5,376 bases of DNA from Deinococcus sp. (GTDB lineage Bacteria > Deinococcota > Deinococci > Deinococcales > Deinococcaceae). Made by a program: the position numbers and the translations under genes. Positions 1-5,376 of this stretch are shown piece after piece. The notes under the pieces were generated by a model. That model searched no databases. It saw nothing but the letters and a program-made list of their open reading frames with translations, and had not been told where the DNA came from. The stretch is from NCBI GenBank assembly GCA_028287665.1, contig JAQBPF010000290.1, forward strand, positions 1 through 5,376. The letters run 5' to 3'. Every line of letters begins with the position of its first letter. Within the stretch, counting starts at the first letter, position 1.

Positions 1-780
1 CAACCCTTCCAGAATGGTCACGTCCTCGACCACGCCCACATCAATGGCGGGTTTGACGATGACGGTGCGGTTCACGTCGTTTGGGCCCAGGGGCACCACG
101 CTCTCGATGGTTCCGACGCGGATGCCCACCGGATAGACGCCCCCCAGACTGCTGGTCACCAGGACGTCGCCCACTTTGACGGCCACGCTGCGCGAAAACT
201 GCGCCCGCAGACGGTCCGGAGAGACCCCGACGGCCAGGCCGCGTCCGCCCCGGTTGCCCTGCAGGGTCACGCCCACACTGCTCTCGGGGTCCACCAGCGC
301 CACCACCGTTGCGCGGTTGCTGCTGACGCCCGTGACCTGTCCGACCAGGCCGCCGGGCACAGTCACGGGCATCCGCACGCGCACGCCGTCGTCGGTGCCC
401 CGGTTGAGGGTAATGCGGGCCAGCAGCGGGCTGGGGTCAACCGCCACGACCTGAGCGATCCCCAGCGCGTTGGGTGCCTGCGTGGCCGTGATCTGCATCA
501 CCTGGCGCAGGCGCGACACCTCCCGCGTCAACAGTTCGTTGCGCTGCCGCAGCACATCGTTTTGCTTGCGGAGGCTGGCCGCCTCGCCCGCCAGATTGCG
601 CTCATTGACCACCGTGATGTAGGCGCGGCGCAGGTTGTCGGCGGCCACGATGCCCAGGCGCGTGACCGGAGCCACCGCCCCCGAAACAGCGGTGGGCACG
701 ATGACCTGAAAACGGGTGGCGACCATGCTCAGCAGCAGCAGGCCGCCGTACACCAGCAGGACAGCACGCCAGCCTTTCAT
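1..780 (-). CDS. mreC: Rod shape-determining protein MreC (C-terminus cut by window edge)
   Basis: MreC is a bitopic membrane protein that scaffolds the elongation peptidoglycan machinery outside the cytoplasmic membrane, with MreD, RodA and PBP2. The 260 visible residues have the family layout: a short basic N-terminus (MKGWR), one membrane segment at about residues 6-21, a heptad-like coiled coil at about 60-97 (many Leu, Arg, Gln and Glu), then the beta-rich domain from about 105 with NRGTDDGV (126-133) and GGLVGQV (143-149). The family is usually about 270-300 residues, so only a short C-terminal piece is probably missing. The ATG at 780 places the membrane segment directly at the N-terminus and is 40 bases from the maf stop, so it is the third gene of a deoC-maf-mreC operon. 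No good Shine-Dalgarno sequence is visible: the leader is a pyrimidine tract with a weak GGAT. mreD would be expected beyond the left edge. The family call is firm. Confidence 0.95.
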   Translation of the reverse strand, partial: MKGWRAVLLVYGGLLLLSMVATRFQVIVPTAVSGAVAPVTRLGIVAADNLRRAYITVVNERNLAGEAASLRKQNDVLRQRNELLTREVSRLRQVMQITATQAPNALGIAQVVAVDPSPLLARITLNRGTDDGVRVRMPVTVPGGLVGQVTGVSSNRATVVALVDPESSVGVTLQGNRGGRGLAVGVSPDRLRAQFSRSVAVKVGDVLVTSSLGGVYPVGIRVGTIESVVPLGPNDVNRTVIVKPAIDVGVVEDVTILEGL

Positions 781-789
781 GCTGGATCC

Positions 790-810
790 GGGGGAAGAAG
801 AGGGAAGAAG
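790..810. repeat. Purine/pyrimidine tract with 10-base tandem duplication in the maf-mreC gap
   Basis: There are 21 consecutive purines on the plus strand, mostly two tandem 10-base units, GGGGAAGAAG (791-800) and AGGGAAGAAG (801-810), that match at 9 of 10 positions. In the deoC-maf-mreC message this reads as a C/U-only stretch about 10-30 bases before the mreC start. It is the place where a ribosome binding site would be expected, but it contains none. The role is unknown. It may be simple replication slippage. Confidence 0.7.
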
Positions 811-820
811 CCCGCACGGG

Positions 821-1501
821 TCACGCCGAAGACACCCCAGACAGCGCTGTTGCCGTGGATTCGGCAGAGGGACCGGAAGCGCTCTGGCCCCACACAGAGA
901 CGCCCGCAGAGCGCAGGAGCCGGATAACAAGCGTCAGAGGAAAGCCCACCACGTTGGAATAGTCGCCCTCCAACCGTGAGACCAGCGCCATGCCCACGCT
1001 CTGAATGCCGTAGCCGCCCGCCTTGTCGAGTCCTTCTCCGGTGGCCGCGTAATAGGCGGTTTCCTGCGGCGTCAGGGGCCGAAAGGTGACATCGGTGCGC
1101 TCGACCGCACAGCTCAGGCCCGCTGCCGATTGCACGGCCACACCCGTAAAGACCTGATGCGTGCGGCCCGAAAGAGCTTCCAGAAAGGCCCGGTTCTCAG
1201 CGGCGTCCGTTGGTTTGCCCAGCAACTGCCCGTCTACGGCCACCACGGTATCGGCAGCAATAATCACCGCTCCGGGATGCAGGGCGGCCACAGCTCCAGC
1301 CTTGAGGGTGGCCAGCTCGGCCGCCAGTAGCGCCGGATCAGTCTCGGTGCTGTCTTCAGCCTCGCCGCTGACCACCACCCGGAACGCCACCCCCAGGTCT
1401 CCCAGGAGTTCGCGGCGGCGTGGGCTGCCCGAAGCCAGAATCACCTCGGGTGAAGACTGGACGGGCACGGAGTCGGTGGACACAGGATGTTGCCCGGTCA
1501 T
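821..1501 (-). CDS. maf: Maf-family nucleoside triphosphate pyrophosphatase, probably dTTP/UTP type
   Basis: This is a cytoplasmic house-cleaning enzyme that hydrolyses nucleoside triphosphates, including modified ones, to monophosphate and pyrophosphate. The family motifs appear in order: LASGSPRRRELL (22-33), AADTVV (82-87) with the likely catalytic Asp84, LGKP (94-97), GEGLDKAGGYGIQ (155-167) and GDYSNVVGFPL (179-189). The DKAG.YGIQ form, rather than a CAGSF.SE form, is typical of the dTTP/UTP pyrophosphatase branch (YhdE-like) and not the m7GTP branch. Residues 1-19 precede the usual start of the fold. The ATG at 1501 lies one base after the deoC stop and suits translational coupling, but in-frame GTG codons at 1483 and 1468 are alternatives. 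The protein is 226 residues against about 190-200 for the family; the surplus is this N-terminal stretch plus a Ser/Ala-rich tail at about 204-226. It is the middle gene between deoC and mreC. maf next to mre genes is a common bacterial arrangement. Confidence 0.94.
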   Translation of the reverse strand: MTGQHPVSTDSVPVQSSPEVILASGSPRRRELLGDLGVAFRVVVSGEAEDSTETDPALLAAELATLKAGAVAALHPGAVIIAADTVVAVDGQLLGKPTDAAENRAFLEALSGRTHQVFTGVAVQSAAGLSCAVERTDVTFRPLTPQETAYYAATGEGLDKAGGYGIQSVGMALVSRLEGDYSNVVGFPLTLVIRLLRSAGVSVWGQSASGPSAESTATALSGVSSA

Positions 1502-1502
1502 G

Positions 1503-2165
1503 TTAATAGCCTGCGCCGGTCTGGTCGCCAGCCACCAGTGCCACGCCGCCCGAGGTGCCGAGCCGAGTCGCGCCAGCGTCGATCATTTCCTGTGCATCGG
1601 CCGGTGAACGCACGCCGCCTGCCGCCTTGATCTGGGCGCGGCCCGCGATCACGTCGCGCATGAGGCGCACGTCGGCGGGGGTGGCTCCGCCTGTGCCGAA
1701 GCCCGTGCTGGTCTTCACAAAATCAGCGCCGCCGCGCACGCTGGCTTCGGTGGCTCCGCGTTTCTGGTCATCGGTCAGGTAGCAGGTCTCAATAATGACC
1801 TTCAGGACCTGATCCGGAATCGCCCGCCGCACGGCCCGCACATCGGCTTCGACCGCGTCCCAGTTGTTTTCCAGTGCCGCCCCGATATGAATCACCATAT
1901 CCACCTCATCTGCGCCAGCTTCGACGCTCAGGCGGGCCTCTATGGCTTTCTGGTCACTGCTGACAGCCCCCAGCGGAAAACCGCAGACGGTGGCCACTTT
2001 CACGCCGCTGCCCGCCAGTTCGGAGGCCGCCATCGGCACATAAACAGGATTGATACAGACGGCATAAAAGGCGTGTTCGCGGGCCTCGGCACACAGGGTG
2101 CGAATATCTTCGGCAGTGGCGGTGGCTTTGAGCAGGGTATGGTCAATGTACGGGGCGAGCTTCAC
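1503..2165 (-). CDS. deoC: Deoxyribose-phosphate aldolase (class I)
   Basis: This cytoplasmic enzyme cleaves 2-deoxy-D-ribose 5-phosphate to glyceraldehyde 3-phosphate and acetaldehyde, the last step of deoxynucleoside catabolism. With the GTG start the protein is 220 residues, a normal length for the short bacterial form. Visible features are IDHTLLK (7-13), CGFPLG (61-66), EVDMVI (87-92) with Asp89 of the proton relay, FVKTSTGFGTGG (149-160) with Schiff-base Lys151, IKAAGGVR (179-186) with the second catalytic Lys180, RLGTSGG (201-207), and a C-terminal Tyr220 matching the catalytic terminal tyrosine known in the family. An ATG start at 2237 would add 24 residues (beginning MPRCACSL) with no family counterpart and would run through the likely promoter. 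GTG at 2165 is therefore preferred; it sits 7 bases after a TAACAT -10 element, as expected for a leaderless message. It is the first gene of the deoC-maf-mreC operon and is divergent from bcp. Confidence 0.95.
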   Translation of the reverse strand: MKLAPYIDHTLLKATATAEDIRTLCAEAREHAFYAVCINPVYVPMAASELAGSGVKVATVCGFPLGAVSSDQKAIEARLSVEAGADEVDMVIHIGAALENNWDAVEADVRAVRRAIPDQVLKVIIETCYLTDDQKRGATEASVRGGADFVKTSTGFGTGGATPADVRLMRDVIAGRAQIKAAGGVRSPADAQEMIDAGATRLGTSGGVALVAGDQTGAGY

Positions 2166-2172
2166 GCCGCTT

Positions 2173-2203
2173 ATGTTACGCGGCAGAGGGTAAGAAACGT
2201 AAA
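2173..2203 (-). promoter_or_regulatory. Likely leaderless promoter of deoC-maf-mreC
   Basis: On the minus strand a TAACAT hexamer (2178 to 2173, four of six bases matching TATAAT) is followed by 7 bases and then the GTG start of deoC. A weak -35 candidate, TTTACG (2203 to 2198), lies 19 bases upstream, slightly longer than ideal. With the -10 this close to the start codon, transcription should begin at or next to the GTG, giving an mRNA with no 5' leader. Such transcripts are common in Deinococcus. There is no Shine-Dalgarno sequence here, which agrees. Confidence 0.55.
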
Positions 2204-2230
2204 TGAACTGCCGCAAAGAACAGGCGCACC

Positions 2231-2260
2231 GTGGCAAGGCGGTGGGTTGGACGCTAGGCT
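2231..2260 (+). promoter_or_regulatory. Likely leaderless promoter of bcp-rpiA-PIG-L
   Basis: TAGGCT (2255-2260) fits the TAnnnT pattern and lies 6 bases before the bcp ATG. GTGGCA (2231-2236) is a possible -35 element with four of six consensus matches and an 18-base spacer. No Shine-Dalgarno sequence precedes the ATG. The hexamer is a weak match on its own; the main support is the same spacing at the divergent deoC start and at the acetyltransferase start at 4523. Confidence 0.45.
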
Positions 2261-2266
2261 ACGGCC

Positions 2267-2774
2267 ATGACCACCCCCGACGCGGCTCCTGACGCCCCCG
2301 AAACGGCCCGCCTGCAACCCGGCGAAGCCTTTCCCGCTTTTGCGCTGCCCGGTGCCGACGGCAAAACGCACGCACTGGCCGATTACGCGGGCAAATACGT
2401 AGTGCTGTACGTGTATCCCAAAGACGACACCCCCGGCTGCACCAAAGAAGCCTGCGATTTCCGTGATTCTGCCCCGCTGCGGGCGGTGGGCGCGGCCATA
2501 TTGGGCCTCAGCCGCGACGATGCAGACAGCCACACGGCCTTTGCCGAAAAGTACAGCCTGCCGTTCCCCCTGCTCAGCGATCCCGACGCCACATTTATGA
2601 AAGAAATCGGCTCGTATGGCCCCAAAACCCTGTACGGCAAAACCAGTGACGGCGTGAAGCGCCAAACCTTCGTGATCGATCCGAACGGCAAACTGGTGAA
2701 ATCGTGGTTGGCCGTGAAGGTGGAAGGCCACGCCGACGCCGTTGCTGCCGCCATCGAAGCAGACCGGACACGCC

Positions 2775-2782
<8 letters not shown>
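2267..2782 (+). CDS. bcp: Thioredoxin-dependent thiol peroxidase (Bcp/PrxQ peroxiredoxin)
   Basis: This cytoplasmic peroxiredoxin reduces hydrogen peroxide and organic hydroperoxides using electrons from thioredoxin or a similar thiol. The 171 residues form a single AhpC/TSA domain from about residue 18. The active-site stretch YPKDDTPGCTKEACDFRD (50-67) holds the peroxidatic Cys58 (with Thr55 and Pro56) and a second cysteine, Cys63, five residues later. This is the spacing of the atypical two-cysteine PrxQ type, which forms an intramolecular disulfide. Arg132 in KRQTFVID is the likely conserved catalytic arginine. The first 16 residues are an extra Ala/Pro/Asp-rich stretch that does not look like a signal peptide. 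ATG at 2267 is chosen because it follows the TAGGCT element by 6 bases. It is the first gene of an operon with rpiA, whose start lies inside its last codons. Pairing peroxide defence with a pentose phosphate enzyme is plausible for redox balance, but this link is inference. Confidence 0.95.
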
Positions 2783-3481
<699 letters not shown>

Positions 3482-3485
<4 letters not shown>

Positions 3486-4462
3486 GATTGGGGCTGCCCG
3501 CCGGGGCACGTTCTGATCCCAGAAGGACGGCTCTGGCTGTGGGCGTGGTGCTCAGTCTGGTGGCGGGTTTTGCCATCAATTCACCGATGGCTCTGAAGCT
3601 GTTTTATCCGCGTGCGACGGCGGCGGTGGCCCAGTTGTCTGCTGCGCCGCCGTTTCTGGCGGGCACACGGGTGCTGTTGGTCAGTCCACACCCCGACGAT
3701 GAGAGTCTGTGCTGTGCAGGGCAACTGCAACAGGCCCTTGATGCGGGTGCCCAGGTGTATATCGTCTGGCTGACCAGTGGCGACGGCTTCGAGGTGGACG
3801 CGGCCCTGCTGGAGCGCACGCCCCGGCCCCGCGCCGGAGCCACGGAGCGCCTGGGCGTAGTGCGCATCGGAGAAGCCACGCGGGCGGCGGCGGCGCTTGG
3901 CGTGCCCGCCAGCCACCTGACCTTTCTGGGCTATCCAGACGGTGCCCTGCTGAAGATATACCGCGCCGACAACAGCACTCCGGTGCGCTCCCCTCATACG
4001 GGCGCCACCCACGTGCCCTATCCGCAGGCCCTGAGTCCGGGTGCGCCGTACACTCGGGCCAGCCTGGAGCGTGATCTGGACCGGGTGCTGGATCAGGTGC
4101 GGCCTGACGTGACCCTGCTTCCCACCACCAGCGATTTTCACCGGGACCACCGGGCCACCAGCCTGATCATGCAGAACCTGTTGGCGCGGCGTGGCCTGCT
4201 GGGGGGCGTGCGGTACTGGATCGTGCACGGCGGCGTCGAGTGGCCGGTGCCCAAAGGCCTGCATCTCCGGTTTCCCATGCTGATTCCGCCCAGAGGCCAC
4301 CAGTTGAACTGGCTGCGGGTCGACCTGACCCCCCAGCAGCAACAGACCAAACTGGCCGCCATTCAGTCGCACCGCACGCAGATGGACGTGATGCCCCGCT
4401 TTCTGGAGGCGTTTGTCCGTGAAAACGAGCTTGTTACCCTCAGTGACCAGAAACGGCGCTGA
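3482..4462 (+). CDS. Membrane-anchored PIG-L/LmbE-family N-deacetylase
   Basis: PIG-L/LmbE enzymes are zinc hydrolases that remove N-acetyl groups from sugars and related substrates. The 326 residues start with a basic stretch (Arg2, Arg10, Arg14, Arg15), then one hydrophobic segment at about 16-32. The catalytic domain begins near residue 62: LLVSPHPDDE (65-74) supplies zinc ligands His70 and Asp73 and the likely general base Asp72, FLGYPDG (148-154) is a family motif, and DFHRDH (218-223) supplies His223 as the third zinc ligand. The stretch of about 158-195, rich in Ser, Pro and Tyr, is an insertion seen in longer PIG-L proteins. By the positive-inside rule the catalytic domain should face the outside of the cytoplasmic membrane. 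That argues against the soluble bacillithiol enzyme BshB, which is shorter, and suggests an envelope glycan or lipid substrate. The substrate is unknown. GTG at 3482 is preferred because of the GTGA overlap with rpiA; starting later, for example at GTG 3539, would cut into the membrane anchor. Confidence 0.88.
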
Positions 4463-4484
4463 GGCGTGGTCCAGGGCACACCTG

Positions 4485-4510
4485 AGGCCAGCGCCCCGTT
4501 GCTCTGGCCT
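4485..4510. repeat. Inverted repeat abutting the acetyltransferase -10 element
   Basis: AGGCCAG (4485-4491) and CTGGCCT (4504-4510) are perfect 7-base inverted arms around a 12-base centre. The last base of the right arm is the first T of the TACACT -10 element. It has no following T-run, so it is a poor intrinsic terminator for the upstream operon. Its position, covering where a -35 and spacer would lie, would suit an operator, but a 7-base GC-rich palindrome can arise by chance here. Confidence 0.45.
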
Positions 4511-4515
4511 ACACT
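4510..4515 (+). promoter_or_regulatory. -10 element of a likely leaderless promoter for the GNAT gene
   Basis: TACACT matches TATAAT at four of six positions and fits TAnnnT. It is followed by 7 bases and then a GTG that opens the acetyltransferase reading frame. This spacing equals that at deoC and is the arrangement expected of leaderless Deinococcus transcripts. I find no convincing -35 hexamer at 16-19 bases upstream. The element lies in the 60-base gap after the PIG-L gene and suggests independent transcription of the acetyltransferase. Confidence 0.6.
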
Positions 4516-4522
4516 GCGGCGC

Positions 4523-5176
4523 GTGAGTGACCCGCCCCTGATTCGGCCGATCCAGCCCAGCGATGAAGGCGTTGTGGGTCAAATCGCGTACCAGACGGGC
4601 TTTTTTGGCCACAGTGCAGCACGGTATTTTGCCAACGAACGTCTGTTTGCTCGGCTGTGGGTGGGCCCGTATTTTGGCGGGGGCGGTTTTGCCTGTCTGG
4701 TGGCTGAATCCAGGGGTGAGGTGCTGGGGTACATTCTCGGTTCACCGGACCCCGCGCTGTATGGGCGGGCGCTGCGCCGCGTGCTGCTGAGGCGAACGCT
4801 GGCCCAGGTGCTGCCCCTGCGTCAGACCTGGGCCAGCCTGCCGTATCTGCTCCGGGCAGGCCGCTATCCGTCGCCCCATCCAGACTGGAAACAGTTTCCG
4901 GCGCACCTTCATATCAATCTGTTGCCTGCGGCTCGGGGGCTGGGGCTGGGCAAACGCCTGCTGGCCGCGCACCTGGAGGCCCTGGCGGGGGCGGGCGTCG
5001 GCGGCGTGCAACTCTCGACAACCACCGAAAACCGCGCGGCGCTGGAGCTGTACCGCCAGTTCGATTTCGTGCCGCTGGCCCGTGGATCAACTCCCCTCTG
5101 GACGCCCTGGCTGGGCCATCCGGCAGAGCATGTGGGGCTGGGCCTGCGGCTCTCGCGCCGCCCTGAGGACCGCTGA
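4523..5176 (+). CDS. GNAT-family N-acetyltransferase, O-GlcNAcase HAT-like subgroup
   Basis: This is a single-domain, cytoplasmic GNAT protein of 217 residues that should transfer acetyl from acetyl-CoA to an amine. The acceptor cannot be told from sequence. IRPIQPSDEG (7-16) is the typical first strand and helix. LVAESRGEVLGYILG (59-73) forms the central strands. HLHINLLP (128-135) followed by RGLGLGKRLL (138-147) is motif A with the RxxGxG pyrophosphate loop, and ENRAALELYRQFDF (169-182) is motif B. The long insert at about 76-127, rich in Arg, Leu, Trp and Tyr and ending in a P.HLHI stretch, resembles from memory the acetyltransferase-like domain of O-GlcNAcase and its bacterial stand-alone homologues; that placement is inference. 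The open frame extends up to 4466, but GTG at 4523 is chosen because it lies 7 bases after TACACT and because the GNAT fold begins right after it. It sits 60 bases behind the PIG-L gene and convergent to the DUF255 gene. Confidence 0.85.
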   Translation: MSDPPLIRPIQPSDEGVVGQIAYQTGFFGHSAARYFANERLFARLWVGPYFGGGGFACLVAESRGEVLGYILGSPDPALYGRALRRVLLRRTLAQVLPLRQTWASLPYLLRAGRYPSPHPDWKQFPAHLHINLLPAARGLGLGKRLLAAHLEALAGAGVGGVQLSTTTENRAALELYRQFDFVPLARGSTPLWTPWLGHPAEHVGLGLRLSRRPEDR

Positions 5177-5205
5177 AGCCCAAGCCCAGGGCCAGTCTGA
5201 CGGTC

Positions 5206-5250
5206 TGCCTCGCCTCAACCGAAGTGTTCTCAATCAAAGTCTTCTCAATC
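5206..5250 (-). repeat. 15-base tandem repeat carrying serial in-frame stop codons
   Basis: On the minus strand, reading from 5250, there are two near-identical 15-base units, GATTGAGAAGACTTT and GATTGAGAACACTTC (13 of 15 identical), and a third diverged unit, GGTTGAGGCGAGGCA (7 of 15 matching the second). The first unit contains the stop codon of the DUF255 gene. As 15 is a multiple of three, TGA recurs in the same frame at 5247-5245, 5232-5230 and 5217-5215. The repeat fills most of the short space between the convergent genes. No hairpin with a T-run is visible in 5177-5244. Confidence 0.75.
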
Positions 5251-5376
5251 CAGAGTCAGCGCCTCCAGGGCGGTCAATTGTCGCCGCAGGGTTTCTGGAT
5301 CGCGGGTGGGCAGATCGCAGGTGTGGCCCACGCACACATACGCCGTGCCGCCGCCTGGACGATCCTGCAACACGGG
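5245..5376 (-). CDS. C-terminal end of a YyaL/SPATA20-like (DUF255) thioredoxin-domain protein
   Basis: Only the last 43 codons and the stop are present; the gene enters from the right edge. The end of the protein reads as a strand TAYVC, a second cysteine five residues after the first (CVGHTC, residues 15-20 of the visible part), DLP, then a helix around ETLRRQLTALEAL. This pattern is characteristic of the extreme C-terminus of the DUF255 family (Bacillus YyaL, human SPATA20). Those are large proteins with an N-terminal thioredoxin-like domain and an alpha/alpha-barrel resembling glycoside hydrolases and epimerases. The biochemical function of the family is not well established. The gene is convergent with the GNAT gene, with 68 bases between the stops. 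The call rests on a short fragment and on recall of the family, so it is good but not certain. Confidence 0.75.
   Translation of the reverse strand, partial: PVLQDRPGGGTAYVCVGHTCDLPTRDPETLRRQLTALEALTLD

Noticed and set aside
562..927. Long open frames on the strand opposite mreC, maf, deoC, rpiA and the PIG-L gene, for example 562-927 plus, 2171-3154 minus and 3581-4612 minus.
   Set aside because: They lie antisense to clearly conserved genes, show no recognisable domain, and are rich in Arg, His, Gly and Pro as expected for shadow frames in high-GC DNA.
2166..2187. TTATGT at 2171-2176 matches one half of the Deinococcus radiation/desiccation response motif (a 17-base palindrome ending in ACATAA) in the deoC promoter.
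   Set aside because: The other half is absent: the bases in the right-arm position (GGCAGA) match only weakly, about 8 of 17 in all. A 6-base half-site overlapping the -10 hexamer is not enough to claim a DdrO operator.
2166..2237. N-terminal extension of DeoC to the ATG at 2237.
   Set aside because: The 24 extra residues have no place in the DeoC fold, which begins at about VKLAPYIDHT, and they would be encoded by the probable promoter region.
5177..5244. Possible bidirectional terminator between the convergent GNAT and DUF255 genes.
   Set aside because: Only very short self-complementary pieces such as GCCCAGGGC are present, with no stable stem followed by a T-run.

Overview
The window is a compact, GC-rich bacterial segment with seven housekeeping-type genes and one gene end, and almost no non-coding space. 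The gene families, the high GC content, the lack of clear Shine-Dalgarno sequences and three start codons sitting 6-7 bases behind a TAnnnT -10 element (leaderless transcription) all point to Deinococcus or a close relative. The genus is inferred from general knowledge of the group, not from a database match.

Layout. A divergent intergenic region of about 100 bases (2166-2266) separates two operons. Leftward on the minus strand run deoC (deoxyribose-phosphate aldolase, GTG start at 2165), maf (nucleotide pyrophosphatase, one base after the deoC stop) and mreC (cell-shape protein, cut by the left window edge). Rightward run bcp (thiol peroxidase of the PrxQ type), rpiA (ribose-5-phosphate isomerase A, overlapping bcp by 8 bases) and a membrane-anchored PIG-L/LmbE-type N-deacetylase (4-base GTGA overlap with rpiA). 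A GNAT acetyltransferase follows on the same strand after 60 bases and appears to have its own promoter, so it is probably a separate unit. At the right edge, convergent on the minus strand, lie the last 43 codons of a YyaL/SPATA20-like (DUF255) thioredoxin-domain protein.

Function. DeoC and RpiA both feed pentose phosphates into central metabolism. Maf removes non-canonical or excess nucleoside triphosphates, and Bcp reduces peroxides. Together they fit nucleotide salvage, nucleotide sanitation and oxidative-stress housekeeping. MreC and the anchored PIG-L enzyme belong to the cell envelope.

Novelty. I see no mobile element, CRISPR array, RNA gene, toxin-antitoxin pair or defence system, and no convincing undescribed multi-gene system. 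The points worth a second look are small: the leaderless starts (which shorten the GNAT and deoC calls), an inverted repeat touching the GNAT -10 element, a 15-base tandem repeat that places three in-frame stops at the end of the DUF255 gene, the exported-looking PIG-L enzyme beside a GNAT of the O-GlcNAcase-like type, and a purine/pyrimidine tandem repeat just before mreC.
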